Assembly (NCBI GenBank): GCA_949361645.1
Contig: OX442429.1
Span: 6,515,290 to 6,579,289 of the forward strand
Direction of reading: 5' to 3'
Source of the DNA: Spongilla lacustris
Lineage: Eukaryota > Porifera > Demospongiae > Spongillida > Spongillidae
DNA: 64,000 nucleotides
The position numbers and the translations under genes were made by a program. Numbering within the stretch: the first letter of the stretch is position 1; every line of letters begins with the position of its first letter. Below the pieces are notes generated by a model. The model searched no databases. It was not told the DNA's origin and saw only the letters and a program-made list of their open reading frames with translations. Positions 1 to 12,426 of this stretch are shown piece after piece.

Positions 1-1023
1 AGCTGGGTGACAACAAAACATTAAACAGTTTTGTTCTATTGTTCAGGTCTTTTTTTTTTTTAATTGTTCAGGTCTTGTTCTCAGGCATTTAAACAGCAAT
101 AATGCTGAATTCTTTCACAACAATTGTACACTTTCATTTGTCCAATTGGAGTGTAGGGGTTTTTTTACCTACATACCTACATACTTAGACAGTGATCTCA
201 GCAATTTGGCCATGTAGTAAAACACCCTGACTTATAATGGCACATATGTCCTCTATTTCTTCACAAACATCATTGGTGTGTGTCACATCCACTTACAAAT
301 GCACTTAAAAATGGATTGTTTACAGCTACATGTACAATCCCAGCTAATATATGCTGCCATCAAAAACTATAATTTTTACCACCATTCACTCCATTAATCC
401 TTGAGATAGATGCACATACCTGGGTTGTGGTATTCATATGTGGTAGGTAATATGGAGGTATATCTGCAACTTATACACAGTAGGAAAGTTCCGATCACCA
501 TATGAAAAGACATCCAACTTGGCATCATACGTCATGAGGCATGCCTGCCTAGTGTTTAGGAGTGAGACATCTGCAGCAGAAAAATTGATTTCATTCTTCT
601 TGCATCATACAAGCTGTTCCATAATGTGCCATAATAACTAATAGCATGCCATTAAAACGATCATTATTGTACCTCATCATCATGTACAAATATATAGATC
701 CAAACTTTGTAAAGTGAACTTTTCCCCTTTTTGTAGATGCTTCTTTTTCTTTGCGCTAGACAGTATACTAGTGTATTTACATATGTCATTACTTGCCTTT
801 GTGTATAATATATGTACATATTATTTTACTACAGATATAATCATAATTATATACAATTATACACTTTGTACTCACCTTAAGCCCCTTTCAGCACAGAGTG
901 AAATAACAGGGTAAACACAGCAGTAGCATGCCATGGTAACAGCATGCCATGGTAACAGCAAATAGCAGTTTCAGCAAGTAGCAGCACGAACAGTCAATCA
1001 GCAGCACGAGCAGTCAATCAACA

Positions 1024-1316
1024 GCAAGGTAGCAGTTAAGTAGCACAGCAAGCCAGCAGTAGTAGGTAGATAGTAGTTAGAAGCAAGGTAGCAGTTAAGT
1101 AGCACAGCAAGCCAGCAGTAGTAGGTAGATAGTAGTTAGAAGCAAGGTAGCAGTTAAGTAGCACAGCAAGCCAGCAGTAGTAGGTAGATAGTAGTTAGAA
1201 GCAAGGTAGCAGTTAAGTAGCACAGCAAGCCAGCAGTAGTAGGTAGATAGTAGTTAGAAGCAAGGTAGCAGTTAAGTAGCACAGCAAGCCAGCAGTAGTA
1301 GGTAGATAGTAGTTAC
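1024..1316. repeat. 59-bp minisatellite, five copies
   Basis: Unit starts GCAAGGTAGCAGTTAAGTAG; copies start near 1024, 1083, 1142, 1201 and 1260 and are almost identical. The 1-1000 stretch before it holds no gene I can support. Confidence 0.95.
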
Positions 1317-1583
1317 AACTTTGGCCAAACCTGCGGTAGAAACAAAAAATAAATAAATCAAATATCCATAACTCCAACTCCACACAACATACTACTTACA
1401 ACAATGGACCAATGTATGAGTAGCTTCAAACCCACCCCATGGTACAACCTTTTCAGGGACCACAGGTAGGTTACAGCAATGCAAAACAATGCCACACCAC
1501 AACAGCACCGCCTACAGCCAAACATGTGGTAGAAAATATATTTAAATCAATGAACAAGAACAGACAATACTACTTACAACCGA

Positions 1584-2042
1584 ATGCACCACAACATGGT
1601 TGGTAAATCCAGAAGTCACAGTGAGGCTGCCTCAACTGGTGAGGATGACTATGTGGCTGCCTTAACTGGTGAGGATGACTATTTGGCTGCCTCAACTGGT
1701 GAGGATGACTATTTGGCTGCCTCAACTGGTGAGGATGACTATGTGGCTGCCTTAACTGGTGAGGATGACTATTTGGCTGCCTCAACTGGTGAAGATGACT
1801 ATGTGGCTGCCTCAACTGGTGAGAATGACTATGTGGCTGCCTTAACTGGTGAGGATGACTATTTGGCTGCCTCAACTGGTGAGGATGACTATGTGGCTGC
1901 CTTAACTGGTGAGGATGATTATTTGGCTGCCTCAACTGGTGAGGATGACTATGTGGCTGCCTCAACTGGTGAGGATGACTATGAGGCTGCCTTAACTGGT
2001 GAGGATGGCTATGTAGCTAGCAGTTCAACTTGTGGAAGGTAG
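1584..2042 (+). repeat. 30-bp minisatellite with an open acidic frame
   Basis: About 13 copies of a 30-bp unit. The plus frame stays open for 152 codons and repeats a decapeptide like TGEDDYVAAS; the minus frame is open too and repeats HSHPHQLRQP. Substitutions mostly swap ACT-CCT-type codons between near copies. It could be a short coding gene but no splice partner or start context supports it. Confidence 0.6.
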
Positions 2043-2302
2043 ATAGAGGTGGTGTCCAGCACGCAGATAAGAGAGGTAGATTCAGAATGCAGAGAGAGGT
2101 TCAGCAAGAGATCAGCAAAGGTTCAGCAGAGGTTTAGCAGAGCAATTTTTTTTTTTTAGATTTTTTGATTTTTTTGTTTTTTTTTTTAGATTTTTTTTTT
2201 TTTTTGGTTTTTTTTTTTTTGGGTGGGGGGGGGTATGCAAATGTAGGATAGCTGCAGCAGAGATGAGGAAGCAGTGATGCTCTCAGGTGGTCATGGTCTC
2301 AC

Positions 2303-2560
2303 GTGGTGGTACGCCTCCTGGCTAGCCCTCAGTCCTCAGATGGTGGTGGTATGCCTCTGCCTAGCCCTCAGTCCTCAGATGGTGGTGGTATGCCTCTGGC
2401 TAACCCTCAGTCCTCAGATGGTGGTGGTATGCCTCTGGTATGCCTCTGGCTAGCCCTCAGTCCTCAGATGGTGGTGGTATGCCTCTGGCTAGCCCTCAGT
2501 CCTCAGATGGTGGTAGTATGCCTCTGCCTAGCCCTCTGGTGGTAGTATGCCTGGTGTCCT
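2303..2560. repeat. 39-bp minisatellite
   Basis: About six copies of a unit containing CCCTCAGTCCTCAGATGGTG and GTATGCCTCTGGCTAG; some copies are shorter. 2560-3750 has no supported gene. Confidence 0.85.
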
Positions 2561-3749
2561 CTGATGGTGGTGGTGATGTCTTCAGATGGTCACATAAACC
2601 ACAGACCTCTCGACCCTCCTGTCCTGCCCTGCACACTCCTCAACACAATCCCTCCTCCCCCCCTTCCCACATATACATCATCTCCAGCCAACTCCTTCTC
2701 GACCCTGCCACCCGCCTTCCTTCCTCCATCTCCCACCTAACCGCCACTGTAACTACATCTGACCTCACCCTTCCCTGACACCCCTCACCCGCCCCCTTTG
2801 CACCCCTGCTCCCCCCATCCCCCAGCCCTCATAGGATCATAAATCACCTTCTCCGCCCACCAATGAAATGCAAAGTCCTTGATGGTATGGCCATTAATAA
2901 GGATCAACACTATTACTAATAAACATTCCACCTGGGTTATGCATAACGTCCCACCTGGGGTATGAAAACAGCATAACGTTCCACCTGGAGTTGTGAAACA
3001 ACACAGCATGGCTGCCCATGGTGGTGGCACACCTTTCCACTCCCCCTCACCTGTGCACTGCACAGATGTGCACCTCCTCCCCACCCCCATGGTCCATGCA
3101 CTGCACCTGCTCACCTGTGTCCCATTGGTGACCTCGCTTAGGGTCCTGTTCTATCCAAAGCTTTTTTACTATCCCATATGCCTATTTTAACTGCACTGCA
3201 TGTAGTTAATCTACAAACCTTTACTGGAAATGACAAATAATGCTTTCAGAAGCGAATGTTTATCGAATTTTAAATGCTTCAACTCAACTACTAATATGCA
3301 TATTTAGTCTGCTACATTTTTGTACCGGACAATGACAGGTCACAGCAGTTATTCATCAATATCTTTAAGTAGAGGTTTGTTATGAGTAATTGCATGCATG
3401 CAGTTAAAATTGCACCAGGTACATCACATCATCCATACATGTACCTTCCTTTATCAGAGCTGAACTTTACATTAACAGTGGAGTTTTGAGTGTAATGCTT
3501 TTACAGTTTTCGACCTAGCTGGGCCTAATTCTACATACAATGCAATAACCTATCTATCTCTACTCTTACCTAGTTCTAAACTACAGTTTATATCGAACGC
3601 ATTTTTTGACATTACAGATTAGGACAACTCTATTGTTAACATAAAGTGCAACTCTGATAAGGATTCAAGGGAGCACCATTTACAGTTTGGTAATGGTACC
3701 CGTGTTAATACTGGCATCTTAGCACCCCTATTCAACACCCGCCCTATAC

Positions 3750-4110
3750 ATGCACCTAAACAAATGCACTACATGCAACCCACCATACATGCATATGTAC
3801 ATGTACCCACACACATACACACACTACCCATGCACATGCACACACTACACATGCACATGCACACACTAGTTGGGTGTAGCCCGACCTTCGCGTATTGGCG
3901 CAAATCAAGGTATAGGCTTGATACCCGACCTTCCACCAATACGCAAAGGTCGGGCTATACCCAACTATGCACACACGCCCAACTATGCACACACTACACA
4001 TGCACATATCACACATGCACATGCACCCAGCACACATGTATCCACATGCACCCCCCACACATGCATGCACATGCACCATCCCACATGCACTATGTGTGCC
4101 ACAAAATGAT
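3750..4110. repeat. ACACATGCAC-rich degenerate repeat
   Basis: Alternating CACA and CATGCA tracts, host of the hairpin element at 3869. 4260-4710 is unique sequence with scattered CCCAGGTGGA boxes and no gene seen. Confidence 0.8.
3869..3965. mobile_element. 97-bp hairpin MITE, same family as 37178
   Basis: The arms begin GTTGGGTGTAGCCCGACCTT and end with its near complement AAGGTCGGGCTATACCCAAC; the inner arms contain CGCGTATTGGCG and CCAATACGC. TA flanks both sides. Inserted in a CACATGCA-rich repeat, which makes its borders sharp. It encodes no transposase. Confidence 0.75.
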
Positions 4111-4710
4111 GCCAGTATTACATCTGAGCAGAAGTCACTAAATGTGGACATGATGGCAGGCACCAGTGCAATGGTACCAGGGAGTGTGAGAGGGGTGCAG
4201 GAGGAGTGGCAGTGTACCACCCCATAGGCTAGCCACCACACACAAATATGTGTGTGGGGGTGAGCATATTCCCTGCCAACACACCTAAAAAGCCCACCCT
4301 TGCTGTGTTGTTCCACATTATCCCCCAGGTGGAGAGAAAACAAATTGGCCCCAAGGTGGGCAATATAAATTACCCCAGGTGGACAATACAAATTAACCCC
4401 AGGTGGAGACAACTACAATACTCACACAGGAAAACTAGGCCATACCACAAGGACCCGGCATTCCACCTGAGAGAGGAGATCCAAGGAATGAGAGCTGAAA
4501 GATGAGACGAGAAGGGGGGCAAAGAAGGAGGGTGGGGGTGCATGGAGGAGGGAGGGCAGATGTAGGTACAGCGATGGGGTAAGGAAAGGCTGGTGACAGG
4601 ATAAATGATGAAGGAGTGGCGGATCCGATTCAGGTCAGGGTTGAGTCAGGCAGGAGAAGTGGAGGGCTGGAATAGATGGTACCAGGAGGGGAGGGAGATA
4701 TCATTGACTC

Positions 4711-7071
4711 TTACGTTTGAGGTGGACGCGGTAAGAGCCTCAATCTCCTGGCCTGTGGTTTAGAAGATGGTGGCATGGCTGAGGAAGATGGTGGCATGGC
4801 TGAGGCAGATGGTGGCATGGCTGAGGCTGATGGCTTGGCTCGCTTCAGATAATGCAGTCTCACTGTCACTGGTCCAGGAGCGGATAGAGGCATTGCTGAG
4901 GCAGATGGTGGCATGGCTGAAGCAGATGGTGGCATGGCTGAGGCAGATGGTGGCATGGTTGAGGCAGATGGTGGCATGGCTGAGGCAGATGGTGGCATGG
5001 CTGAGTGAGATGGTGGCATGGTTGAGACAGATGGTGGCATGGCTGAGGGAGATGGTGGCATGGCTGAGGCAGATGGTGGCATGGCTGAGGCAGATGGTGG
5101 CATGGCTGAGGCAGATGGTGGCATGGCTGAGGCTGATGGCTTGGCTCGCTTCAGATAATGCAGTCTCACTGTCACTGGTCCAGGAGCGGATAGAGGCATT
5201 GCTGAGGCTGATGGTGGCATGGCTGAAGCAGATGGTGGCATGGCTGAAGCAGATGGTGGCATGGCTGAGGCAGATGGTGTTGCTGGTGAGGCTGATGGTG
5301 GCATTGATATTGGTGAGGCTAGTGCTGGCTGAGGTGGTCTAGGTCGTGGAGGAAGTGGTAGCAGGGCTAGCCTCTTTCTCCGAGGCTTTGTCACCGGACC
5401 AGAGGGTACGAACATACAAACTGGTCTGTTCACCAACACAGTACTCTGGCCCGGTGACAAAAACCTACTCAAGGGTGTTACTGCTTCTGGTAGTGCCTCT
5501 TGGACTGGAGGCAGCGGCAGTGCCTCTTGGACTGGAGGCAGCGGCAGTGCCTCTTGGACTGGAGGCAGCGGCAGTGCCCCTTGGACTGGAGGCAGCGGCA
5601 GTGCCTCTTGGACTGGAGGCAGCGGCAGTGCCTCTTGGACTGGAGGCAGCGGCAGTGCCTCTTGGACTGGAGGCAGCGGCAGTGCCAGGTCTTGGACTGG
5701 AGGCAGCGGCAGTGCCTCTTCGAATGGTGCCAGTGGCAGTGCCTCTTGGACTGGAGGCAGCGGCAGTGCCTCTTGGACTGGAGGCAGCGGCAGTGCCAGG
5801 TCTTGGACTGGAGGCAGCGGCAGTGCCTCTTCGAATGGTGCCAGCGGCAGTGCCTCTTGGACTGGAGGCAGCGGCAGTGCCCCTTGGACTGGAGGCAGCG
5901 GCAGTGCCTCTTGGACTGGAGGCAGCGACAGTGCCTCTTGGACTGGAGGCAGCGGCAGTGCCAGGTCTTGGACTGGAGGCAGCGGCAGTGCCTCTTCGAA
6001 TGGTGCCAGCGGCAGTGCCTCTTCGAATGGTGCCTCTTCAACTGTAAGCTCTGCAGCAGGTGGAAGCATGGTAACCTGTTGTTCCAAGGCTGCCACTCTG
6101 GCCTGGAGCGCTAGGATCATTGCCAGCAGATCCGGGCCTGCCTGACGATCTGCTGGTCCAGCCGGTGGTGGTGGTGGTGGTGGTGGTGCCGGCCTGGCTG
6201 GAGGTGCTTGCTCTAAAAGACAAAAAGCGACAGATTACATATTAGTGATGTCACTAACATGTAATGATTAATATGTACAACATATATGTGCTAATATATT
6301 GATTAATACATTTCTAAGGCAGTAACATGTGAGTTCACCCCATACTGCAATGGGTGGGCATCCAATTTTTAAGCACTGACATATACATGTATTGGCATGT
6401 AACTTAGTCATAGACAGCTGTGCTTTTGGTGTTCAACAATGCCCTCACACACACATGCACATACACAAATGTACATTCTATTGGCTCCAACCAATCATCC
6501 AACATTAATACCTCACATAAATCTGTGTTAGCATTCAGCGACTGAAAGTAGCCGAAAATGGCCATAAGGCACAAACTTATGTAACTCAATTGTGCTTACA
6601 CTACAATATTTTGAATTGATTTTAATAAGGTTTTACGTACGTATAAGGCTGAAATTAGAGGATGAATCAGATATGGTATCATATCACGTCACGTGCAAAA
6701 GCTTTTCATAATTCTACCTGAAAACATGTACATGATCAACCCATGATAGAGTAGCAGGTAGCCTTAGAACATCAAGCTTCAGATATAGTAAGCACCTTCG
6801 CTCTTATCTGCTTATTAATTAGCTACATGTGGGTGCCATGCTACACAAATTGTGTATAGCATGGCAGGTTCCTATACAATTTAGCGTATATATCATTAAT
6901 GATATGTAACTTAGTAACAAGGCTGAAATGCACAGCTATTTTAACTTCCAAACAAACAACATAATACTACATGCATAGATTCACTTCCCACATCACTACT
7001 CAAGTCACACAAGTATATAATCACTTACGGCCAATTTGCCGAGGGGCATGGCGATTAATCTTGGGGTTCAT
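4711..7071 (-). CDS. Proline-rich repeat protein with a short coiled coil, two exons
   Basis: I do not recognise this gene. Exon 1 is 7071-7029 (starts MNPKINRHAPRQIG) and ends at a GTAAGT donor in phase 1. Exon 2 is 6212-4711, follows a TTTTAG acceptor, and keeps the frame, giving about 514 aa. After a run of eight prolines comes a short amphipathic stretch (ILALQARVAALEQQV) that could form a coiled coil. The rest is tandem repeats: about 20 copies of a 9-residue unit like EALPLPPVQ, a unique basic segment with PRRKRLALL, then many 7-residue units like SASAMPP, interrupted by two near-identical copies of a block containing VRLHYLKRAK. A TTTGCAG just upstream of the ATG suggests a spliced 5' leader. 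The open frame and matching splice phase argue for a gene, but repeat-driven open frames also occur by chance. No function can be inferred. Confidence 0.5.
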
Positions 7072-8198
7072 GATGTCTGCAAACAAAATGCACATAGCTG
7101 AAGCATGCTGAATCATTTTTTAGATAAATAGGGTATTCAACAATGTTGAACGGTTAACAATCAAAAAAAAAAAAAGAGGAAATATAATTCCTTACATTCT
7201 ATATGCATCTAACAGAATTCAATGCAAACAATGGATGCCAGGGCAGTGGGGATATACTGCAAGTCAGGCAATAATAACTTTAATAAGTAGTACTAATTTC
7301 TTCAGTTCAATACTAGCTTACCTGCAGTTACGTGCACACTTCTTGCCACTCTAACAAACACTGCAAGCAGACTATGAATGTACAAACTACAAAACCACGT
7401 ATAACTTTGGCACTTGTGCAATAGTGCATCCATACCACAAGTTTATCGCATGACATACCTCACTGGCGATTGAAATTAGGCCACCTCCCCAAGAATACTG
7501 AAAACATATGATCACTAAGAGAACTTTCATATCGGGGAATCGTTTCCCCCTAATCTTATCAATGTGTAGGGCTTAGTAAGTTTAAATTCAGTTCAACTTT
7601 TAGTGCTTCATTTGTTATCATGTTGATTTTTTTGTTCTGAAATCGGTACCTACATGTTCCAAAGCCTATTCATATTCCTTTCTTAAAATACACCGTTCTT
7701 CAAGCTGTTTATCCGTTCTACACGGATTTAGTGAGTGAACTTAATAATGCACTCAAAGTTAGTCAGGGTTTGCAACCGCCCATGGCCATCGACTATAACA
7801 GAAAAAAGGATATCTTAAATCAAGTCCTAAAAATTAAAAGATCTTTTTTTTAACTAGCCCTAAACAGTGATAAAATCATGGATTTAAAAACATTCTCTAT
7901 CAGTATTTGGACTACGATATTGCCGCTTAATTTGACCGCTACATCAGTCGCAATATAGTTCCTCGATGCTGCCGAGGACTCGTGGACTTTGGTCTTGCAA
8001 TGATATGAAATGAAATCGCTTATTTCCCCCCCCCCCCCCCCCCCCCCCCCCCCCTAGCTTCTGTGACCCCTGAGTATCTACCGAAACTATAATACATAGC
8101 GAATGCTAAAATTGCGGCTATATAAAATTAAATACCACAAACCGCGCATATACATTTTCTGAGGCGGCGGAGGGTGTCCATATTTGGGGGGGCAGTGG
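7072..8198. other. Intergenic, AT-rich, no gene seen
   Basis: Upstream flank of the proline-rich gene. It holds a short hairpin near 7545 (GGGGAAT-TTTCCCC) and a run of C at 8029-8054. No open frame is supported. Confidence 0.5.
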
Positions 8199-8269
8199 TC
8201 AACAACAACAAAAAAAAAAAAAAAAAAAAAAAAAAGTAATCATATTCATACCATACATCGCGACCCTCC

Positions 8270-8450
8270 CTCCGCCCCCACCGGAAAATAAAATGACCCG
8301 TGTTTCACGGACCATTTTAATCGGTGGGAAATGTCCCGAATTCGCTGCATGATCATTTAATTCCTTGGCTACATCCTCCAGATTAATGCATTCTGCCAGC
8401 TCTTTATGCACATGCAAGATGAAGCAGTTATTAAATCGTATTTCTGTCAT
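8270..8450 (-). mobile_element. hAT transposase C-terminal remnant
   Basis: The minus frame reads RFNNCFILHVHKELAECINL then EDVAKELNDHAANSGHF, which follows the common C-terminal tail of hAT-type transposases after the dimerisation domain (LxNxxxLxVHxxxxxxLxLxxVAxEF). The catalytic core is absent and a poly-A/poly-T run follows. A dead fragment. Confidence 0.5.
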
Positions 8451-8727
8451 GCACTCATGGAGGTAGCAGCATGGAGGATCTCAAATAGGTGAACAGTTGT
8501 CTCATCGACTACTTGGTCGTTGTCAACTCTCTCTTGTAGTTTTCAAGGGTACTAGTTACTCTCTTCGAATTCGTTCCCCCAATTCAAAACCGCACTTTGT
8601 AACGGCGGTACCTTAATCACCTGTTAACGCTCCAACACAGCTTTCAGTATCGTTCTTCCGAACGGACCATGATCCATGCCATAGAACTTGCCTCCACACC
8701 GATAAATAAGTCATTCACAGTTTAATA

Positions 8728-8834
8728 GTCTCGCAAGCCCATTTTTGACGATTACAATGGACTGGGGACCATGGGAAGTCGTACTTATCCTGGTCCCCAG
8801 TCCTTTGTATCGATCGAGGTCTGGCTTGCGAGAC
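8728..8834. mobile_element. 107-bp palindromic MITE, second family
   Basis: Terminal inverted repeats GTCTCGCAAGCC / GGCTTGCGAGAC, followed inward by a second matching pair (TACAATGGACTGGGGACCA against TGGTCCCCAGTCCTTTGTA, with one or two mismatches). TA flanks both ends. Sequence is unrelated to the 3869 family. Confidence 0.7.
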
Positions 8835-8917
8835 TAAGTAACCCTATTTAAACTCACAGTCACTGACAGTACAGCAATCTCGACGAACACGCGCTCGCAA
8901 TAAGAACCTGATGGTAG

Positions 8918-8996
8918 CGCGCAAGGGGGGCTGAGCCCCCCCCACCTCGATATTTGGGGGGCAATTGCCCCCCCAGCCCCCCCCCCCCCCCCCCCC
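8918..8996. repeat. G/C-run palindromic repeat end
   Basis: GGGGGGCTGAGCCCCCCCC and GGGGGGCAATTGCCCCCCC pairs followed by a run of C. Such 'ggggctgagcccc' modules are often ends of non-autonomous DNA transposons; here no partner end was found. Confidence 0.4.
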
Positions 8997-9827
8997 TGCT
9001 CCACCGAGCCTGAATTTTTTAACATATACAGCATCGTGGGGAAAAAACCTCTTACTTGCGCTGAACATTTCACAACGAACCCAAAACCCATTACGGCTCG
9101 ATTGATATATTAATGCAAAAAGAGGATGCGCGCTATTAAGAAACATAACGCATATGGAATATTTATGACCAAAGTCTCAACGACACACATACTTCAAATG
9201 AGAGAGTAGTTCGGCTTGCTAGACGCACGTTTCATAATGAGGCATGGACATTACTACTGTACATGTATGATTTTTTTATAATCACGTGCGCCGTGAAACG
9301 CGCTCGATTCAAATATAACACACCGCCTCGCTCTTAGAAACATCACAGTAACACCGGTATAAACACTTACTGTGGGAATCCTCCAAATGCTTAATATATC
9401 TTCTTCCTTGGAGGTAGCATCTCTTCTCCACATCCTTTTTTTCGGCTTGTACATCAAGCTGTTTTCTACAGCCTTGCCACTTGAAATATTCATCACATCT
9501 GCAACACCGCAGTCCTCTCTCTTCACCTCTTTCAAACAACGCAACCAACTTATCTCGAACATAACAGGCTGTCAACTGTAATAACAGAGGCAGGGATTGC
9601 ATAAATCAATGATGACGATTAGCGCTACCAAATACTGCACACTTTTGAAGACAGTAAATACATACTTACAACACTTCGATCCATCACTAAAACGTACTGA
9701 CAAAAATTTGAAAACGTGGCCTTTTATGCATGCTGCTCACGTGAATTGGTGTCCAATCAATAAATTGGAAGACCTTTGCAGATTTCTATGAATATCTGAA
9801 ATGCAACCTTGCTATGTCAAAACGCGA

Positions 9828-10099
9828 CAGACACAGACAGACAGACAGACAGACACAGACAGACACAGACAGACAGACAGACACAGACACAGACACAGAC
9901 AGACACAGACACAGACACAGACACAGACACAGACACAGACAGACACAGACAGACACAGACACAGACACAGACACAGACAGACACAGACAGACACAGACAC
10001 AGACAGACACAGACAGACACAGACAGACACAGACACAGACACAGACAGACACAGACAGACACAGACACAGACAGACACAGACAGACACAGACAGACACA
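9828..10099. repeat. (CAGACA)/(CAGACACAGA) simple repeat
   Basis: About 270 bp alternating CAGACA and CACAGA units; all six frames are open, which makes false ORFs. Confidence 0.97.
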
Positions 10100-10833
10100 C
10101 TAACCTTACTACCACAATGCAGACCCGATACCTGAACACCAGTCTTCCCTACTAGCAAAAGAAACAAGCAGAAACAAAGCATGTCAAACACATACAGCAT
10201 ACGAAACCAATCTGATAAACTGTTTACAGACACAGCCACATTGATTTGGACATTCAAATATGAAAATGAAACCCAGAGAAACACTAAAACTATACAATAG
10301 CCGAGAGATTTTGACATTGGCTTGTTCTAAATCAACTAAGGACAGAAATTCATCAATTCATTTGATTAGAAACATTCCTGAACTAGGATCCTTCAAAGGA
10401 ATGTTGTTTGAAATTACTGCACATCACAAAATATATGGCACAGCATCGCATTTGAGGTGTAAATTGGTAACACAAGGAAATGTGGATGTGTTATACCCCA
10501 GAATTCAATGCCGCTGGTAGAATTCAAATCTTTGGAGGAAATAAAGAAAGTTGGTGTTTATTATAAGCCTACCAATAAAAGATATGGTGCAATTGACTCT
10601 CTTTTTTTTTAATACAGAACACGATAAAGTTACTATCTTTCTCTGCCAAATTACTGTGAAAGATGTGGAGATAAAATCTTCAGACCTGGACACTAACCTG
10701 AAAGTGCAATTGACTGCTGTCACGAGAGTATGCCCAGTGGTGTCGTAAAAATGGCATCTAGTGTATCCATAACCCGTTCCAAGATCCTCCCTGTTCATAA
10801 GCAACCCGTAAGTTACAGGGAAAGTATGGGTTA

Positions 10834-11195
10834 GGGTTAGTCTCTCCAGTATGAATTAGGGTTAGTCTCTCCAGTATGAATTAGGGTTAGTCTCTCCAGT
10901 ATGAATTAGGGTTAGTCTCTCCAGTAAGAATTAGGGTTAGTCTCTCCAGTAAGAATTAGGGTTAGACTCTCCAGTATGAATTAGGGTTAGTCTCTCCAGT
11001 ATGAATTAGGGTTAGTCTCTCCAGTATGAATTAGGGTTAGTCTCTCCAGTAAGAATTAGGGTTAGTCTCTCCAGTAAGAATTAGGGTTAGTCTCTCCAGT
11101 ATGAATTAGGGTTAGACTCTCCAGTATGAATTAGGGTTAGACTCTCCAGTATGAATTAGGGTTAGACTCTCCAGTATGATTTAGGGTTAGGGTTC
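10834..11195. repeat. 25-bp satellite containing TTAGGG
   Basis: About 14 tandem copies of GTTAGTCTCTCCAGTATGAATTAGG in register, so each junction reads TTAGGGTTAG. It ends with TTTAGGGTTAGGGTTCG. Copies differ by T/A in TATGAA/TAAGAA and TTAGTC/TTAGAC. Confidence 0.95.
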
Positions 11196-11309
11196 GTATG
11201 AGTCTCTCTAGTAGGATTATCTCATCACCTACTATGAGTATATGGGTGGGTTTCATCTGTGGGTTGTGGTGACTCTCAAATACCTCTTCCAGAAGAGCTC
11301 TAGACAGAT

Positions 11310-11690
11310 GAATGGGATGCATCAGCACTTCTCGACATCACATGGGAAGTCTGCAGGGGACGGTGCTGGTGGACTTGCCACAAGAGCCAATCTGCAGCAT
11401 ATCTACCAGGACCAGGTATTGACAGCACTAAAGGTGTACCAATTGGCAGTCAGTATCATAAGAGGTATACATTTTTGTTTCTAACTTTGAGGGAACATGA
11501 GGAAGAAGCAAGGCTCCTGGAAGAACAGCTGAAATTGAGCAGAACAGTTCCCGGTATACATAAGCTGCACACCCTTGTTCCAGTTAGTGGCACTATAGTG
11601 GAAGTCAAACCATACTCGAGCAGTGCTTCCTCAAGAAAGGGGCAATTGCATTGTGTCCACATCTATTACACCTCTTCCATATAGTGCAAT
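11310..11690 (+). mobile_element. Fragment of a repetitive 'SHGK-DG-GG' protein gene
   Basis: Two frames carry HFSTSHGKSAGDGAGGLATR, then LQHIYQDQVLTALKVYQLAV, then REHEEEARLLEEQL and SRTVPGIHKLHTLVPVSG. This order resembles a multi-copy animal gene family that is probably transposon-derived, recalled by motif only (ATSHGKxxCDGxGG ... RxxLExRxxxAxTVPGTRxxH). The two parts are offset by a frame change or small intron near 11470. It lies directly after the telomere-like satellite. Confidence 0.45.
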
Positions 11691-12389
11691 TGATGGGTAC
11701 ACAGTGATCAGGTGACGCGGCCAATCAGCGACGCCGACGTGACGCGTCGAAAATTTGGGTGACGTTGACGTGGCGTGATCTAAACGCGATTTATTTTGAA
11801 TACCGGATCGTATCCTACATGAATTAAAATATATGACTATGCATGCCTTAATATTCTGCCCTACTACAGTACCAGGCTGTATGCCTATACTAATGGTCAG
11901 ACCATTCTCAATCTGCGCAATGGATGCCATGCAGGCGCATCTAGAATTGCAAAAACCATGCTGGCATCGAACAATACGCAGATAAGGACAGTGCGGTCAA
12001 ATGCCTGTGGTGTATGATAAGGTGGCTGGCTGACATGACACATTTAGCCTTCCACGCACACCCTACTACACGGTATATACACATCTATTCTTCTATAATC
12101 TTGCTCATTTAATGTAATAAGTTAGATAATACAACTGATTTCTAATTTGGCTAGCTTAAAATCTATTTGTGCTGATGTCATCACACAGCTTTACCATAAT
12201 GCACCATGACCATGAGGAACCCAATGAAGATGAACATCCTCACATATTGCATTATGCTAAAGAGGATCTAAAGTGATGGGGGCACACGGATTCTATTGAG
12301 GAGTTTTAAACACCAGCTATCCTTAGTAGGATTGAGCCCCTTTGAACTTGTCCTGTGTCTATTGTAGTTTTTATGTGTATCATACTCAT

Positions 12390-12426
12390 TGTGACTATAC
12401 ACTGCTGCCTGCAGTGTATAGTCACA
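12390..12426. repeat. Perfect 16-bp inverted repeat (hairpin)
   Basis: TGTGACTATACACTGC and its exact complement separated by a 5-nt loop (TGCCT). Not flanked by obvious duplicated sites. Confidence 0.9.

Noticed and set aside
5346..6114. Plus frames repeating LGLEAAAVP and LDWRQRQC
   Set aside because: Shadows of the minus-strand proline-rich exon, whose splice phase and unique ends support the minus frame.
9786..10317. TDTDRHRQ and SVSVCVCL frames
   Set aside because: Simple repeat; all six frames are open.
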